This document shows positions 62,799-64,000 of a DNA stretch of 64,000 nucleotides, piece by piece. Position 1 is the first letter of the stretch; every line of letters begins with the position of its first letter. Location: NCBI RefSeq assembly GCF_000378625.1, contig NZ_KB905160.1, positions 473,619 to 537,618 on the forward strand, given 5' to 3'. The stretch is from Colwellia piezophila ATCC BAA-637. GTDB lineage: Bacteria; Pseudomonadota; Gammaproteobacteria; Enterobacterales; Alteromonadaceae. The position numbers and the translations under genes are program-made. Below the pieces are notes generated by a model. It was not told the DNA's origin, ran no database searches, and saw only the letters and a program-made list of their open reading frames with translations.

Positions 62799-64000
62799 AT
62801 GAAAATAAACACCAAGTTTTCACCGTTAATGTTAGCTGTAGTGGCTGCAACAAGCTTAACTGCTTGTAGCGAGTCGAGCCAAATTACCGCTGAAGAAAAC
62901 ACTAACAAAACAGTTATCACCAAAGCAGTTACAGATAAAAATAAATATGAGGCAACTTGGGAGTCATTAAGTACTGCACCTGTACCTGAATGGTTAAAAG
63001 ATGCAAAATTTGGTGTTTATACTCATTGGGGTTTGTATTCTGTCCCCGCACATTTAACCAATGTTTATGGTGACTTTATGTACCGTAAAGAAGGTAATGA
63101 CCGTGGAGTACGTGCATATCATGAAAAAAATTATGGGCCAATAGAAGAGTTTGGCTATAAAGACTTCTTGCCTCTGTTCACCGCACCTAAATTTAATGCC
63201 GATGAATGGGTTGCCGTGATGGAAGATGCGGGCGCAAAATATGCTGGTATTCATGTAGTACACCATGATGGCTATTGTCTTTGGGACAGTGAATATACAA
63301 AATTTGATAGTATGGATACTGGGCCTAAAAAAGACATTTTTGGTGAGATCGCTGAGTCCGTTAGAAAAAGTGATATGAAGCTGGTGGCAACTTTCCATCA
63401 TGCACGTACTTATGGATTTGGTTTTAAAGATGCGGATAAATATACCGAGGAAGAAAAGTCAAAATTAGATCTTTTTGATCCTAAATACGATTATATTTAT
63501 CGTAACCCTGAAACGGTGAGTATTGAAGAATTCAGTAATGAATGGCATAACAAAATTGATGAAGTGATTGAAAAGTACCAACCAGATTTATTATGGTTTG
63601 ATGGCCTAGCTAAAGCGAAAAAAAATGGCATTGTTAATGAGAAACGCTTATTAAAAACATTTGCAGACTTTTTAAATAATGGTAATGACTATACCGATGA
63701 AACCTACTTGTTTAATAAGCTTCCAGCTTCAATGCGCTGGAATTTTCCGATGGGCTTTGGTTATAGAACTTATGAAAATGGTCGTGATATGGAAGTTGAT
63801 GTCCGAGGTGATTGGAACATTGATCGCTCTATTGGTTACCCTTGGACTTGGGTAAAAGATAAAGAATATCCCCACAGTCATGATTATCATATCCTCAGCT
63901 TAGTTGATATTGTTGCCCGTGGCGGTAGTTTCTTACTTTCTTTAACACCTAAAGGTGATGGCTCTATACCCGAAAGAGAAAAAGAAATTATGGCTGGTAT
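62799..64000 (+). CDS. GH29 alpha-L-fucosidase family lipoprotein, 3' end outside window
   Basis: 400 residues are visible; the frame is open at the window end. Lipobox LTAC with Cys23. GH29 motifs: KFGVYTHWGLYSVPAH (70-85), IHVVHHDGYCLWDSEY (151-166), MKLVATFHHART, and nucleophile block DLLWFDGLAK with Asp268. ARGGSFLLSLTPKGDGSIP at the end is the usual motif after the active site. The middle is unlike the other copies: ATFHHART replaces the GLYYS block and MEVDVRGDWNIDRSIGYPW replaces the WE...SWGY block. It is thus a separate GH29 subgroup, probably with its own linkage preference. A structured stretch lies in its leader region. Confidence 0.88.
   Translation, partial: MKINTKFSPLMLAVVAATSLTACSESSQITAEENTNKTVITKAVTDKNKYEATWESLSTAPVPEWLKDAKFGVYTHWGLYSVPAHLTNVYGDFMYRKEGNDRGVRAYHEKNYGPIEEFGYKDFLPLFTAPKFNADEWVAVMEDAGAKYAGIHVVHHDGYCLWDSEYTKFDSMDTGPKKDIFGEIAESVRKSDMKLVATFHHARTYGFGFKDADKYTEEEKSKLDLFDPKYDYIYRNPETVSIEEFSNEWHNKIDEVIEKYQPDLLWFDGLAKAKKNGIVNEKRLLKTFADFLNNGNDYTDETYLFNKLPASMRWNFPMGFGYRTYENGRDMEVDVRGDWNIDRSIGYPWTWVKDKEYPHSHDYHILSLVDIVARGGSFLLSLTPKGDGSIPEREKEIMAG

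Noticed and set aside
62741..62923. 60-codon minus-strand open frame
   Set aside because: It overlaps the start of the GH29 lipoprotein gene antisense and has no ribosome site.

Overview
The window looks like a chromosomal segment of a marine gammaproteobacterium, most likely Alteromonadales of the Colwellia type. This is an inference from low G+C, a small protein resembling the TIGR02922 family of Colwellia and Shewanella, and several families of short dispersed intergenic elements. It is almost entirely one polysaccharide-utilisation region for a sulfated polymer of L-fucose and/or L-galactose. It holds eight complete formylglycine-type sulfatases plus one sulfatase relic, eight GH29 alpha-L-fucosidase-family enzymes (the last cut by the window end), three secreted right-handed beta-helix proteins, and one SGNH hydrolase plus an SGNH relic.

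Layout. 1-5.6 kb: 3' part of a very large beta-helix protein, a small conserved protein, a MITE-like element with target duplication and an SGNH-hydrolase relic. 5.6-13.4 kb: beta-helix protein with a GlyGly-CTERM-like tail and three sulfatases. 13.9-22.8 kb: two GH29 enzymes and three sulfatases. 23.1-32.1 kb: Tat-type GH29, fumarylacetoacetase-fold hydrolase, and a GH29 / beta-helix / GH29 run. 32.3-38.4 kb: SGNH hydrolase, sulfatase and two GH29 enzymes. 38.7-40.9 kb: eight-haem cytochrome c with TPR tail. 42.0-48.0 kb: tripartite RND efflux system. 48.4-56.1 kb: sulfatase relic and then a minus-strand catabolic operon (mutarotase, KDG kinase, KDPG aldolase, hexuronate reductase, altronate dehydratase, lactonase, L-galactonate-type dehydrogenase). 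57.2-61.9 kb: malic enzyme, another sulfatase and an L-fucose-permease-type transporter. 62.8 kb to the end: a GH29 lipoprotein gene behind a structured leader.

How it fits together. Sulfatases and GH29 enzymes would strip sulfate and terminal alpha-L-fucose or alpha-L-galactose outside the cytoplasmic membrane, and the beta-helix proteins may cut or bind the backbone. FucP would import the sugar. The operon at 48.8-56.1 kb spells a coherent route lactone -> L-galactonate -> D-tagaturonate -> D-altronate -> KDG -> KDPG -> pyruvate + glyceraldehyde 3-phosphate. KDG kinase needs a 6-hydroxyl, which 6-deoxy sugars such as L-fucose lack, so this branch points to L-galactose. The fumarylacetoacetase-fold hydrolase at 24.5 kb instead fits the last step of the L-fucose route. 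No TonB-dependent receptor, sulfatase-maturating enzyme or transcription regulator was recognised here, so those must be encoded elsewhere.
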